Shown here piece after piece: positions 1 through 7,997 of a DNA stretch of 19,544 bases. The stretch is from DAIDKA01 sp049792815 (GTDB taxonomy: Bacteria; Pseudomonadota; Gammaproteobacteria; Steroidobacterales; Steroidobacteraceae). The translations under genes were made by a program, and so were the position numbers. Location of the stretch: NCBI GenBank assembly GCA_049792815.1, contig JBARBG010000083.1, positions 1 to 19,544 of the forward strand, in the 5' to 3' direction. Within the stretch, counting starts at the first letter, position 1. The number at the start of each line of letters is the position of its first letter. Below the pieces are notes generated by a model. The model was not told the origin of the DNA. It was given only the letters and a program-made list of their open reading frames with translations, and did no database searches.

Positions 1-2
1 CA

Positions 3-1805
3 TGGACGACCGTGGTGCTCGGCGCATTGATCGTCATTGCCGCAGGTCTCGTTGCAATCGCCGACAGCGGCTACGGGCGTGCGCTGCTGGTACGTTTCTT
101 CGAATTGATTATTGAACGCCCGCTCAAGGTCGATGGCGATCTACAGGCGCATCTGTTTTCGCTCGATCCGCGAGTGCTCGCCGAAAAGGTCACCGTCGGC
201 AACCCGCCGTGGACGCCGCCCGGCGTTGCCCTACAGGCCGACAGAGTTTCGCTCGGGCTCAGGCTGCCGGGCTTGCGCCGCTCGGGCGGCATCATGTCCA
301 TCGATATGCAAGGTGCGACGCTTCACCTGATACGCGACGCCACTGGGCGCGCAAACTGGCAATGGCGCGACCCTGCCACAAAGAGGGTGCATAAGAACTC
401 ATCAATCGTCCGCAGTCTGTCGATGCTGAACGCGCAGGTGGTGCTTGATGACGCCCGACGGCATCTGCAGTTTGTGGGCACGGTTTCCGCCTGGGACGTC
501 GGCGGCCCGGGCGACCCGACGCCGTTGCGAATAGAGGGCGCCGGTCAGTTGAACGGCCGGGCAACCACCTTCGCGATAAGTGCGGATCCGCTGGTCAGCG
601 CCAGTCACAATTTTGCCTATCACTTCAGGTTCGCTGAGAGCTCAGGTGGTTCACACCTCCAAGGCAACGGTCTGTTCCCGGAGCCCTTCGCCGTTGCAAT
701 AGCCGACGCCACGTTTGTCGCCACCGGACCCGACCTGAAGGACCTGTACTTCCTGACCGGCGTGCATCTTATCGATACCGGTAATTACCGCCTCTCTGGC
801 AAGGTTGAACGTCGCGGGAGCCTTACCACCTTCAGTGAACTCATCGCGACCTCCGGGACCAGCGATGTGCGTGGCCGCGTGTCCACGGATTCCTCAGGTG
901 GGCGCCCCAGATTTGACGTGGATCTGCATTCCGAGGACCTGAAGCTAGCGGATCTGGGCTTGCGCGCCGCGGGACGCGCGCCAGAGCCCCAAAGCGCGCT
1001 GCTGCTGTCCGACGCCATGATCAGTCCGAATGTGCTGCACGTCGAGGGTGCGGTGGCGAAATATCACGCGAATCATCTGGAAGTGGGCCGTGTTACGTTT
1101 GAGAATGTGTCACTCGCCGCCACCATCGGCAAGGATGCACTCAACGTGGCGCCGCTTGCGGCGATATTGTCTGGGGGACGACTCGCCGCTCGGCTGACTC
1201 TGGATGCCAGCAAGCCGATTCCCATCGCCAACGTTGACGTCAGTATCGCTGATGCAGACCTCGGAAAACTCTTCAAAAAGGATGCCGACTCACCGCCCGT
1301 GGAAGGATCCCTGCAGGCAAGAATCAGGGTCACGGGCCAGGGAAGGTCGATACATCAGGTCGCCGCCAGCGCCACGGGTACCGTGAGCGCACAGATGACT
1401 GGCGGAGCGCTGCGCAAGTCATTCGCCGAACTGACCGACGCCGATCTGCGCAGCTTGGGCCTGCTGCTGGTCAAGGACAAGCAGGACGTCCCGATCCGGT
1501 GCGCCCTCGCAAGATTCAAAGCTCAGGATGGCACGCTGACCGCCCAGGAGCTGGTGGCGGATACCGAGCCCGTCCTGATCACCGGTGAGGGTGAGATCCA
1601 TCTTGATTCCGAGGCCTTGGACCTGGCGATTCGCGGCAATCCCAAGAGCCTGCGACTGTTCCGCTTGCGCAGCCCGGTACTCATACAGGGGACATTCGCC
1701 CACCCGTTGATCCATATTCCAGTCAAACACTCCCACTTCGTGCTGGCCGATCGCGGTCGCGCTGAGGATGTGGACTGTGGTGCCCTGCTCGGTGCAAAGC
1801 GGTAG
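3..1805 (+). CDS. AsmA family envelope protein (5' end cut by window edge)
   Basis: The frame is open from the first bases of the window. The visible protein begins inside a hydrophobic helix (VVLGALIVIAAGLVAIA), so the true start is probably only a few codons upstream; GTG at 12 or 15 is possible but would leave almost nothing before the helix. About 600 residues are visible, ending at a TAG. After the membrane anchor comes a long beta-rich periplasmic region. The C-terminal part carries the AsmA pattern: repeated beta segments, a PIRC motif near residue 493, then LITGEGEIHLDSEALDL and RSPVLIQGTFAHP. AsmA-family proteins are inner-membrane-anchored and span the periplasm; relatives such as TamB and YhdP take part in outer-membrane assembly or lipid transport. 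The specific cargo here cannot be told. The gene converges on the HxlR gene with a 6-bp gap. Confidence 0.85.
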   Translation, partial: WTTVVLGALIVIAAGLVAIADSGYGRALLVRFFELIIERPLKVDGDLQAHLFSLDPRVLAEKVTVGNPPWTPPGVALQADRVSLGLRLPGLRRSGGIMSIDMQGATLHLIRDATGRANWQWRDPATKRVHKNSSIVRSLSMLNAQVVLDDARRHLQFVGTVSAWDVGGPGDPTPLRIEGAGQLNGRATTFAISADPLVSASHNFAYHFRFAESSGGSHLQGNGLFPEPFAVAIADATFVATGPDLKDLYFLTGVHLIDTGNYRLSGKVERRGSLTTFSELIATSGTSDVRGRVSTDSSGGRPRFDVDLHSEDLKLADLGLRAAGRAPEPQSALLLSDAMISPNVLHVEGAVAKYHANHLEVGRVTFENVSLAATIGKDALNVAPLAAILSGGRLAARLTLDASKPIPIANVDVSIADADLGKLFKKDADSPPVEGSLQARIRVTGQGRSIHQVAASATGTVSAQMTGGALRKSFAELTDADLRSLGLLLVKDKQDVPIRCALARFKAQDGTLTAQELVADTEPVLITGEGEIHLDSEALDLAIRGNPKSLRLFRLRSPVLIQGTFAHPLIHIPVKHSHFVLADRGRAEDVDCGALLGAKR

Positions 1806-1811
1806 TCGCAG

Positions 1812-2261
1812 CTAAGCGCGCGCAACGACTCTCGGCCTCCTTTTGTCGAACCTGAGGCGGGCCTGCTCAACGTCCTTGAGATTTTCTGCCGCCCACACCC
1901 AGACACCACAAAATGCAGCACCCAGGCTCAAACCAAGCTGCGTCAGCTTGTATTCGACTTTCGGCGGCACGACCGGATGAACGGTCCTGACCACCAATCC
2001 GTCGCGTTCCATTTGCCGCAAGGTTTGCGTCAGCATCTTTTGACTCACGCCGACAACCAATTCACTCAACCGCGTGAATCGTAGCTCGCCCTTCTCCGCC
2101 AACACCTCAAGAATGATCATCGTCCATTTGTCGGCAACGCGGCCGATCAACTCGTTGACCAGTGCTTCGATTCTCGGATCAAGATCATCAGGCGGCGTGG
2201 CAGCTGCATAGGCTTTCGCCTTGGCGACTTGCTCGTCCGTGAATTGCGCGATTTTACGCAT
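1812..2261 (-). CDS. HxlR-type winged-helix transcriptional regulator
   Basis: A 149-residue protein with the HxlR domain at about residues 40-115: VADKWTMIIL (helix 1), then RFTRLSELVVGVSQKMLTQT (recognition region), then GLVVRTVHPVVPPKVEYKLT (the wing). The length is a little above the family norm because of an N-terminal helix. The ATG follows a good Shine-Dalgarno (CAGGGAGAG, about 9 nt upstream). The only cysteine is at residue 118, so the conserved N-terminal sensing cysteine of the redox-responsive members (YodB, HypR) is absent and a non-thiol signal is more likely. The gene is transcribed away from the SDR gene, a common HxlR arrangement in which the regulator represses both itself and the divergent enzyme. 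The ligand is unknown. Confidence 0.93.
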   Translation of the reverse strand: MRKIAQFTDEQVAKAKAYAAATPPDDLDPRIEALVNELIGRVADKWTMIILEVLAEKGELRFTRLSELVVGVSQKMLTQTLRQMERDGLVVRTVHPVVPPKVEYKLTQLGLSLGAAFCGVWVWAAENLKDVEQARLRFDKRRPRVVARA

Positions 2262-2285
2262 GGAATTTCACTCTCCCTGCAGAAA

Positions 2286-2304
2286 GTACCGCACTTTTCG
2301 GTAC
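2286..2304. promoter_or_regulatory. Inverted repeat, candidate HxlR operator
   Basis: GTACCG (2286-2291) and CGGTAC (2299-2304) form a perfect 6-bp inverted repeat with a 7-bp AT-rich spacer, in the middle of the 112-bp spacer between the divergent HxlR and SDR genes. HxlR proteins bind as dimers to repeats of this kind, often containing GTAC. A weak minus-strand promoter can be read just upstream of the regulator (TTGTGC at 2344-2349, 17-bp spacer, TACACT at 2321-2326). It would start transcription near 2314 and put the repeat just downstream, consistent with autorepression. The promoter for the SDR gene is not clear. Confidence 0.45.
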
Positions 2305-2373
2305 CTACTATCTTTTGGAGAGTGTACGGCGCTACAGTTCTGTGCACAAGCGCGGTCACGCCGGGAGAGCCTC

Positions 2374-3150
2374 ATGAAGCTGCAAGATAGAACTGTCCTG
2401 ATAACCGGAGGAACGAGCGGTATTGGCCTGCAATTGGCGCGGGAACTTCACGCACGCGGCAACACGGTAATCGTCACCGGCCGCGACCAGGCAAAACTCA
2501 ACGCCGCCAAACGGATGCTTCCGGGCATCCACGCCTTCATGAGCGATGTCAGCGATCCGAGCGCCATTGCCGCCCTGCATGACGGCGTGCTCACGCAATT
2601 TCCGGCGCTCGATACCCTGATCAAAAACGCCGGCATCATGCGCAACCTGAATCTCAACAAGCCGCGCGAGCTGACGGATGTCACTCGCGAAATCGACATC
2701 AATCTGAGCGGTCCGGTGCGGATGATTCAACAGTTCCTGCCGCATCTGAAGACCCGCGAGAGCGCCCTGATCGTCAATATCTCCTCAGGCCTGGCGTTCG
2801 TCCCCTTGCCGATATCGCCGGTTTATTGCGCCACAAAGGCGGCACTTCACTCATTTACGCAGTCCTTGCGCGCCCAGCTCACCGGCACGGGTGTTACCGT
2901 AATCGAGCTCGCACCGCCTGCCGTCGAGACGCCACTCCTGCGTGGCGAGTTCGCCGCGGAGATGAGTCGCGAAAAAGGGATGGATGTGCAGGTTTTGGCC
3001 CGCAAGGCGATTTCTGGAATCGAGGCGGGTCACCTGGAAGTTCGCCCGGGCCTCAGCAATGTACTGCGGATCATGAGCAGATTGGCCCCCCAATTCATGT
3101 TCAATCAACTGGCCAAGGTGGGCAGGCCACAAGGGTCTGCCGCGGCCTGA
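2374..3150 (+). CDS. Short-chain dehydrogenase/reductase (classical SDR, DltE-like)
   Basis: A 258-residue Rossmann oxidoreductase, normal SDR length. It shows the cofactor loop TGGTSGIG (residues 11-18), NAG (85-87), the catalytic Asn110, Ser137/138 in NISSG, and YxxxK as Tyr151/Lys155. Arg37 after the second beta strand (VTGRD) favours NADP(H). I chose the ATG at 2374 because it has a GGGAGAG Shine-Dalgarno about 5 nt upstream and the Rossmann fold begins at once; the frame is open further upstream, but that part overlaps the promoter region and the start of the divergent gene. The sequence resembles the DltE-like SDRs often found beside HxlR regulators. The substrate is unknown. The stop overlaps the start of the oxygenase gene by one base, so the two are probably made together. 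Confidence 0.95.
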   Translation: MKLQDRTVLITGGTSGIGLQLARELHARGNTVIVTGRDQAKLNAAKRMLPGIHAFMSDVSDPSAIAALHDGVLTQFPALDTLIKNAGIMRNLNLNKPRELTDVTREIDINLSGPVRMIQQFLPHLKTRESALIVNISSGLAFVPLPISPVYCATKAALHSFTQSLRAQLTGTGVTVIELAPPAVETPLLRGEFAAEMSREKGMDVQVLARKAISGIEAGHLEVRPGLSNVLRIMSRLAPQFMFNQLAKVGRPQGSAAA

Positions 3151-3794
3151 TGTTGAAATCGGCGCAGATATCAGCACACTACATCGATATGGAAATATTC
3201 GCCCGCGACGAATGTATTTTTTATGTGAAGGCGCTGATTTCGGAGCCGCTATGCCACACCTTCATCAGGATTTACGAGGATGATCCGCGCAAACACCCGG
3301 GATTTACGGCCAGCCCGGGTGGGGAGCGGCAGTTGGAGGCTGACGTAAAGGTCAGCACGGATTTGGATGTCGAAACTGACGGCATCTGGACCACGGCATT
3401 TGCCGAGCTGCACTCGGCGGTCACCACGGTCATCCTGAGTGTCGCCGCCCAGTTTCCATCATTGCAGGTCGCGCCGCTGCGGTGTACGGGCTACAAGATC
3501 CAGCACTACAGGAAGAACGAAGGGCATTTCAAGTGGCACTTTGATGCGCTTGGACCTGGCGGTTGGGACCGGCAGCTGGCCGTGATCGTTTATCTCAACT
3601 CGGTCGCTGACGGGGGCGAGACCAGCTTCCATCGGCAGAAACTGAAAATCAAGCCCGTGGCCGGAGACGCAGTGTTTTTCCCGACGTTCTGGACCCACCT
3701 GCACTGCGGGGAAATTCCAACATCCGGCGACAAGTACGTCATTTCCTCATTTATCAGGTTCGCGATGCCGGGGACTGATGACAAGCCGGCCTGA
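3150..3794 (+). CDS. Fe(II)/2-oxoglutarate oxygenase, prolyl-4-hydroxylase-like
   Basis: A 214-residue protein with a double-stranded beta-helix oxygenase core in its C-terminal half. The iron ligands are read as His130-x-Asp132 (WHFD) and His185 (HLHCG), with Lys195 (GDKYV) as the 2-oxoglutarate anchor. Other typical segments are YKIQHYRKNEGHFKWH, LNSVADGGETSF and AGDAVFFPTF. This matches the P4Hc type, which hydroxylates peptidyl proline or small substrates; the substrate here is unknown. The ATG at 3150 shares its A with the TGA of the SDR gene. There is no good Shine-Dalgarno close to it (AAGGG at 3131-3135 is too far), so translational coupling is likely. ATG 3189 is an alternative start, but it also lacks a ribosome-binding site. 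The frame is open upstream of 3150, but that part lies inside the SDR gene. Confidence 0.85.
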   Translation: MLKSAQISAHYIDMEIFARDECIFYVKALISEPLCHTFIRIYEDDPRKHPGFTASPGGERQLEADVKVSTDLDVETDGIWTTAFAELHSAVTTVILSVAAQFPSLQVAPLRCTGYKIQHYRKNEGHFKWHFDALGPGGWDRQLAVIVYLNSVADGGETSFHRQKLKIKPVAGDAVFFPTFWTHLHCGEIPTSGDKYVISSFIRFAMPGTDDKPA

Positions 3795-3828
3795 CGGTGG
3801 CCGCCGGATCCGTGACTGTCCGCAAATT

Positions 3829-3856
3829 GCGAGCGCCGGTGCCTGCCGGCGCTCGC
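3829..3856. terminator. Bidirectional hairpin terminator between convergent genes
   Basis: A perfect 11-bp GC-rich stem, GCGAGCGCCGG (3829-3839) with CCGGCGCTCGC (3846-3856) and a 6-nt loop. It lies between the stop of the oxygenase gene (3794) and the stop of the oppositely directed small-protein gene (3869). The flank is T-rich when read leftward on the minus strand (AATTTG) and only short (TTCAT) on the plus strand, so termination is probably better for the minus-strand gene. Confidence 0.7.
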
Positions 3857-3868
3857 TTCATCGCAACG

Positions 3869-4141
3869 CTACTTGTGGTTCGCTGCCTCCGCCGCCTCTT
3901 TGAGTTCAACATTGACCTGGTCAAGCAGGTCCTTGGCCTTTTGGGCGTGGCCGCGGAGATCCCATTCGTTGGCAGCCTGCGCGGCTGAGATTCTTTCCCA
4001 TGCCTGGTGTGCCAGGCGTTGGGCCGCTGCAAGATTGGGGTGACGAGCGGCGCTGATGTCTCGTACCGGCGGATCCGCATTGGTCACAGCGCCAGCAACG
4101 AGTGCAACGGCAATCAACCCCGCGACAGCAAGCTTCTTCAT
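3869..4141 (-). CDS. Small exported helical protein of unknown function
   Basis: A 90-residue protein. Residues 1-22 are a clear Sec signal peptide (MKKLAVAGLIAVALVAGAV), with likely cleavage near VTNA-D. The mature part, about 68 residues, is predicted by eye to be two amphipathic helices: a HPNLAAAQRL...ISAAQAANEWD helix and a charged GHAQKAKDLLDQVNVEL helix ending in Ala/Glu-rich sequence. It has no cysteines and no lipobox, so it is probably a soluble periplasmic protein. I chose the ATG at 4141 because it has a strong Shine-Dalgarno (GGGAGG, about 6 nt upstream) and starts directly at the signal peptide; the frame is open upstream to 4252 but without signal-like sequence. It lies 221 bp downstream of the diguanylate cyclase on the same strand and is probably expressed separately. 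I do not recognise a named family. Confidence 0.75.
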   Translation of the reverse strand: MKKLAVAGLIAVALVAGAVTNADPPVRDISAARHPNLAAAQRLAHQAWERISAAQAANEWDLRGHAQKAKDLLDQVNVELKEAAEAANHK

Positions 4142-4362
4142 AGTGCCTCCCAGTTGAATGGATGCGCGTGGTGGCTGTGCACCGCCCGAGCGCATGCAAG
4201 CATAGAAGTTGCGCGGGCCGCTCGCCACCCCGGGCCTGTTGTATTGCAGCATTCAAGACGGCCCGCTACCTTTCCCAACCCCTACAATCTCACGACTACC
4301 CGCTTAATCTTACAAATCCTGACATTCAGTCTTCTTGTCAGCGAAAAGCGCAGGGCCAAACT

Positions 4363-7300
4363 CTAGCCCTCGGAACCGGACCGGGGGGTTGTCTGCGTAG
4401 CCGCTGCCGAATCGTCGTAGTGCGCATCTGCAGCCGGGCGTGATCGCCGAATGCTGGCAGCCCACCGCCATGTGTTGCGGCCGGACCGCTTGGCTTCGTA
4501 CAGTGCCATGTCGGCAACCTTGCACAGCTCCTCCGGCGTTATGGGGTACCCGGCAAATGGTGCGACACCAATGCTTGCGCCTGTGACAACGGACTGGTCG
4601 ACGATGCAGACCGGTTCGCTGAGCCTTGCGATGATTCTGGCACAGGCCGCATTCACTGCGTCCGCGTCGCGGGGCTGCGCAAGGATGATTCCGAATTCAT
4701 CACCGCCCAGCCGCGACACGAGATCCGTTGCGCGGATCAGGGAACGCAAACGCACAGCAACCTCGGCGAGCACCTTGTCACCGGCATCGTGGCCGAAATT
4801 GTCATTGATGTGCTTGAAGCCGTCGAGGTCGACCATGAGCAGGGCAATGCTTCCGTGTCCCCGCGCGGACCCGGCGATCAGCCGGCGTAGGTCATCGTTG
4901 AATGAACGACGATTCGGTAGTCCGGTCAAAGGGTCGAGATAGGCCATCCGCTCGAGGACGTCCTGTTGGCGCTTAAGTTCCGAGGTGCGTTCCGCGACGA
5001 TGCGTTCGAGTTCGCGCTGACGGCGGCGCAGCATCCGCGTCCGGAAATGCACCAGACTGACGACCAGCAACACGCCCAGCAGCGCCGCCAGCACGTGCGC
5101 AATGCGGTACTCGTACCACGCTGGCTGTACATGCACGGGAATGGCCAGTGGCACTGACCACTGCGCGCCGGGGGTGGCGGTGCGCAATTGCAGGACGTAC
5201 TCACCTGGCGGCAAATTCGTGTAGGAAGCCACACGGCGCGAGGCACCAGTCTCCATCCACTTGCTGTCGAACCCCAACAAGCGGTAGCTGTAGTGTCGTC
5301 GGTCCGCGTCAGTAAAATCCGGTGCGGCGAACTCGATGGCGAGGCTGCGCTCCGCCGCCCCGATGTTCACGCCAGCGCCCAGAAGGGTCTGTGATGGCGC
5401 CACACTCCGGCCCGCTACGCGCAGGTCAGTGATCGCAATCGCCGGTGCCGCCGCCGGGGATGTGAGATGGTCGGGGTGGACGACGATCAGGCCGTTCAAG
5501 CCGCCGAACAGAATGTCCCCGGTGGGCGTTTTGTCCGCATCCCCGGTAAAGAATCCGTCCACGCCCACGCCCTGCTCGGGACGAAAGCTGCGGACCTTCA
5601 GGCTTTCGAGTTCGATTCGCGCCAGGCCGCCATCGGTACTGGCCCATATGTTGCCATCCAGATCCTCGACGAGAGCGTCGACACTGTTTTCGGGAAGTCC
5701 GTCGTCCTGAGTGAGGCGGCGGAATACCGGACTGTCATTGCCATCGCGCCGCTGCTCAACTTGGATGCCACGACCGAACGTCCCCACCCACAGCCGCCCC
5801 TTGCGGTCCGTAAGCATCGAACTGATGTAACCACCGGGCAACATCGTGGGGTTTCTCGGATCATTCCGCAGAGGCGTTACTCTCCCCGTTGCGAGGTTCA
5901 AATGCGCGACACCGCTCGAGGTGCCTATCCACAGGCCGTTACGTCCGCCGCTGGCGAGTGTCCGGACTCGAGGGTCACCGAACTGCGCCTGCCAGTTGCC
6001 GAGTAACGCCACCGAACCATTGTGCGTTACGTTCAGTTCGTCCAGCCCATCCAGGCCCCCGACCCACAAATGGTTGTCGGCAACCAGCAGTGCGCGCACG
6101 TCGCGGGTGCTGCTGCGCCCGGGTACCTTCACGCGGCGGACCGAGCGCCCATCGGGACTGGCGCGATACAAGCCGGCACTGGTGCCCAGGAAAACGTCGC
6201 CGTCATCCCACCGCACCATCGTGACCACCTGAGTCTTCGGCAGGACTGTGTCCGAGTAGCCGGATCCAGGATTCATCATAACGATCGAGCCGGTCCCGGG
6301 ATCGGCGATTTCAACGCCGCCGCCAACCAACCCCATCCAGACACGACCGTCCGGCACGCCGAGCAGGGCGCTTACCGTCTCTCCTCGTATCAGTCCGCCC
6401 CCGGTCGAGCTGCCATAGAACGTCTGAATAAGGTGCTGACTCGGATCGATGCGGATCAGCGCGGTCCGAGTACCAATCCACAGCGTGCCGCCACGGTCAA
6501 CAAACATGGAGTCGATCTGGTTGCTCGGCAAGCTTCGACCACGCGCCGGGTCGCGCTGCTCGCGCATCACCTTGCCGGTGCGTGTATCGAAGCGAACTAT
6601 TCCGCCATCCGAGGTGCCGAGCCACACCTCCGAATCATCGATGTCAGCGAACGCACTAACGCTCTCCGTCAGCGGCTTGCCACCATTGGGCGACTCCAGC
6701 AGTCGGCGCGGCGTGCCGGTCCCGTGCTCGAGAATGTAGGCACCGTCGAGGTCCAGGCCGATCCAGATGCGCCCAGCCTTGTCCTCGTGCAAGGCTCTAA
6801 CCAGCGGGGTTGCACCATGAGGGGTCGGCAGCACGTATGGGCCGAAGTGCGCCTCACCGGCCCGGCGGCGCAGCAGTCCCTGGCGCGTCCCGGCCCACAG
6901 CGTTCCTGCGTGATCGAGGAGCAACGCTGAGATCGAGTCTTCGGGGCCCGTGGCCGCGGCGGAATCGATGCGTGTCGTGGCGCCATTGAGGTGATCGACG
7001 CCGTGGCCGGTACCGATCCAGAGGCCGTTGTGGCCATCGGATATGAGCGCCCCTATGGTGCCGTCGCGGGTGCCACCCCGACCGACCGGGACACTGATGA
7101 ATCCGTCCAACTGCGGATCATATCGACTGAGGCCACCCGAGTTAGTGCCGACCCAGAGTCGACCGGCGTCGTCGACAAACAGACTACGAATGTAATTGTC
7201 GGGTAATGACCCCGCGGCGTCGGGATTCCTGGCATAGGTCCGCAGCCGATACCCATCCCATCGCAACAGGTTTGACTGAGTGCCAAACCAAAGAAAACCC

Positions 7301-7572
7301 TGGGCGTCCTGGACCGTCGCCGTCACAGCCGTGGTCTCAATAAAGGGCAGGCGGGCAAACGCCAATCGGCTGTCAACCGACCACGGCCGGGCGACGGGCG
7401 GCGACTGCGCCACAATGCGCGCTGACGCGAGCGCCAGCAACGCCCCAAGAAGTACGAAGGTAAGTTGCCTCAGGCCCGTGGCAAGGGACTGCTGCCGCGT
7501 GATTGCGGTCGGTCGCGAGGGCTTGGAACGCAAGAGCCCGCGGATCAGGTGAAATAGCGAATCGACAGACAT
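4363..7572 (-). CDS. Propeller-sensor diguanylate cyclase (14 Reg_prop repeats, Y_Y_Y, GGDEF)
   Basis: A 1069-residue membrane-bound enzyme predicted to make c-di-GMP from two GTP in response to a periplasmic signal. Residues about 35-57 are a signal or anchor helix. Fourteen propeller repeats of the LWIGT/LWVGT kind can be counted between about residues 80 and 720, enough for two seven-bladed propellers. A Y_Y_Y domain follows (about 745-822), then a membrane helix (about 825-843), a coiled coil (845-877) and the GGDEF domain (880-1035). The active site GGDEF is intact at 956-960, as are the metal-binding segment DLDGFKHINDNFGHD and the product-inhibition site RATD (947-950), five residues before GGDEF. 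There is no EAL, kinase or receiver domain. The layout copies the sensor half of hybrid two-component glycan sensors, with a GGDEF output. AGAAGG lies about 12 nt before the ATG. The gene is divergent from the S9 peptidase. Confidence 0.95.
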   Translation of the reverse strand: MSVDSLFHLIRGLLRSKPSRPTAITRQQSLATGLRQLTFVLLGALLALASARIVAQSPPVARPWSVDSRLAFARLPFIETTAVTATVQDAQGFLWFGTQSNLLRWDGYRLRTYARNPDAAGSLPDNYIRSLFVDDAGRLWVGTNSGGLSRYDPQLDGFISVPVGRGGTRDGTIGALISDGHNGLWIGTGHGVDHLNGATTRIDSAAATGPEDSISALLLDHAGTLWAGTRQGLLRRRAGEAHFGPYVLPTPHGATPLVRALHEDKAGRIWIGLDLDGAYILEHGTGTPRRLLESPNGGKPLTESVSAFADIDDSEVWLGTSDGGIVRFDTRTGKVMREQRDPARGRSLPSNQIDSMFVDRGGTLWIGTRTALIRIDPSQHLIQTFYGSSTGGGLIRGETVSALLGVPDGRVWMGLVGGGVEIADPGTGSIVMMNPGSGYSDTVLPKTQVVTMVRWDDGDVFLGTSAGLYRASPDGRSVRRVKVPGRSSTRDVRALLVADNHLWVGGLDGLDELNVTHNGSVALLGNWQAQFGDPRVRTLASGGRNGLWIGTSSGVAHLNLATGRVTPLRNDPRNPTMLPGGYISSMLTDRKGRLWVGTFGRGIQVEQRRDGNDSPVFRRLTQDDGLPENSVDALVEDLDGNIWASTDGGLARIELESLKVRSFRPEQGVGVDGFFTGDADKTPTGDILFGGLNGLIVVHPDHLTSPAAAPAIAITDLRVAGRSVAPSQTLLGAGVNIGAAERSLAIEFAAPDFTDADRRHYSYRLLGFDSKWMETGASRRVASYTNLPPGEYVLQLRTATPGAQWSVPLAIPVHVQPAWYEYRIAHVLAALLGVLLVVSLVHFRTRMLRRRQRELERIVAERTSELKRQQDVLERMAYLDPLTGLPNRRSFNDDLRRLIAGSARGHGSIALLMVDLDGFKHINDNFGHDAGDKVLAEVAVRLRSLIRATDLVSRLGGDEFGIILAQPRDADAVNAACARIIARLSEPVCIVDQSVVTGASIGVAPFAGYPITPEELCKVADMALYEAKRSGRNTWRWAASIRRSRPAADAHYDDSAAATQTTPRSGSEG

Positions 7573-7997
7573 GCGTACAAGACCTTCTGGCGGGCCCAGG
7601 CATGATCACCTGGCTGACGACGGGCTCGCACAACAAATGTCCGGCTGCCGAGGCTTCCGGTTGGCAGCATCCGCGCCCAACACGCCGTCATTGTCTAGTA
7701 TCGGCGCTGGCCGCCCGCGTCTGAGTGCGCTGCTGTGACTTGGATCACCGTTTTGGTCATTTTGCGACCCCGGCGCGCCGCAGCACTGACAACGCTCCCG
7801 CCTTTATGAGTTGGCGCCGGTTCATCCGGGGCCCGTCGAGAGGTAACGCATGCCAGGCGCCCGGGAGATGAAGTTATCTAGACTCAAAGTCATGTTTTCT
7901 ATCGATATTTTTGCCCCATGGCCAAATCCCGGGGTGCTCGGTGCCCGAAACGGCGGTTACCATTACGACTCTCCGCGAACCGTGAGGAGCTGGACTC
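7573..7997. other. 425-bp divergent intergenic region (diguanylate cyclase / S9 peptidase)
   Basis: No convincing gene is present; the short plus-strand frame at 7850-8041 runs into the peptidase out of frame and has no ribosome-binding site. The region must hold both divergent promoters. The clearest element is the CRP/Clp-like palindrome at 7734-7749. A possible minus-strand -10 (GATACT, 7702 to 7697) sits between it and the cyclase. The stretch before the peptidase (about 7870-7915) is AT-rich and is the likeliest place for its promoter, but I could not settle on hexamers. Confidence 0.5.
7734..7749. promoter_or_regulatory. CRP/Clp-like palindrome
   Basis: TGTGACTTGGATCACC fits the CRP-family consensus TGTGA-N6-TCACA at nine of the ten defined positions. 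Its centre is about 170 bp upstream of the cyclase start and 256 bp upstream of the peptidase start. A CRP-family regulator with E. coli-like specificity (CRP, Vfr or Clp) is expected in gammaproteobacteria. The protein itself is not in this window and binding is inferred. Confidence 0.5.

Noticed and set aside
2826..3149. Longer N-terminus for the Fe(II)/2-oxoglutarate oxygenase
   Set aside because: It lies wholly inside the SDR gene in another frame, where the SDR catalytic Tyr/Lys are encoded, and is not oxygenase-like. The overlapping TGA/ATG at 3148-3152 is the natural start.
6022..6930. A 302-codon plus-strand frame inside the diguanylate cyclase
   Set aside because: It is antisense to the propeller repeats, lacks domain-like sequence and has no plausible start signals.
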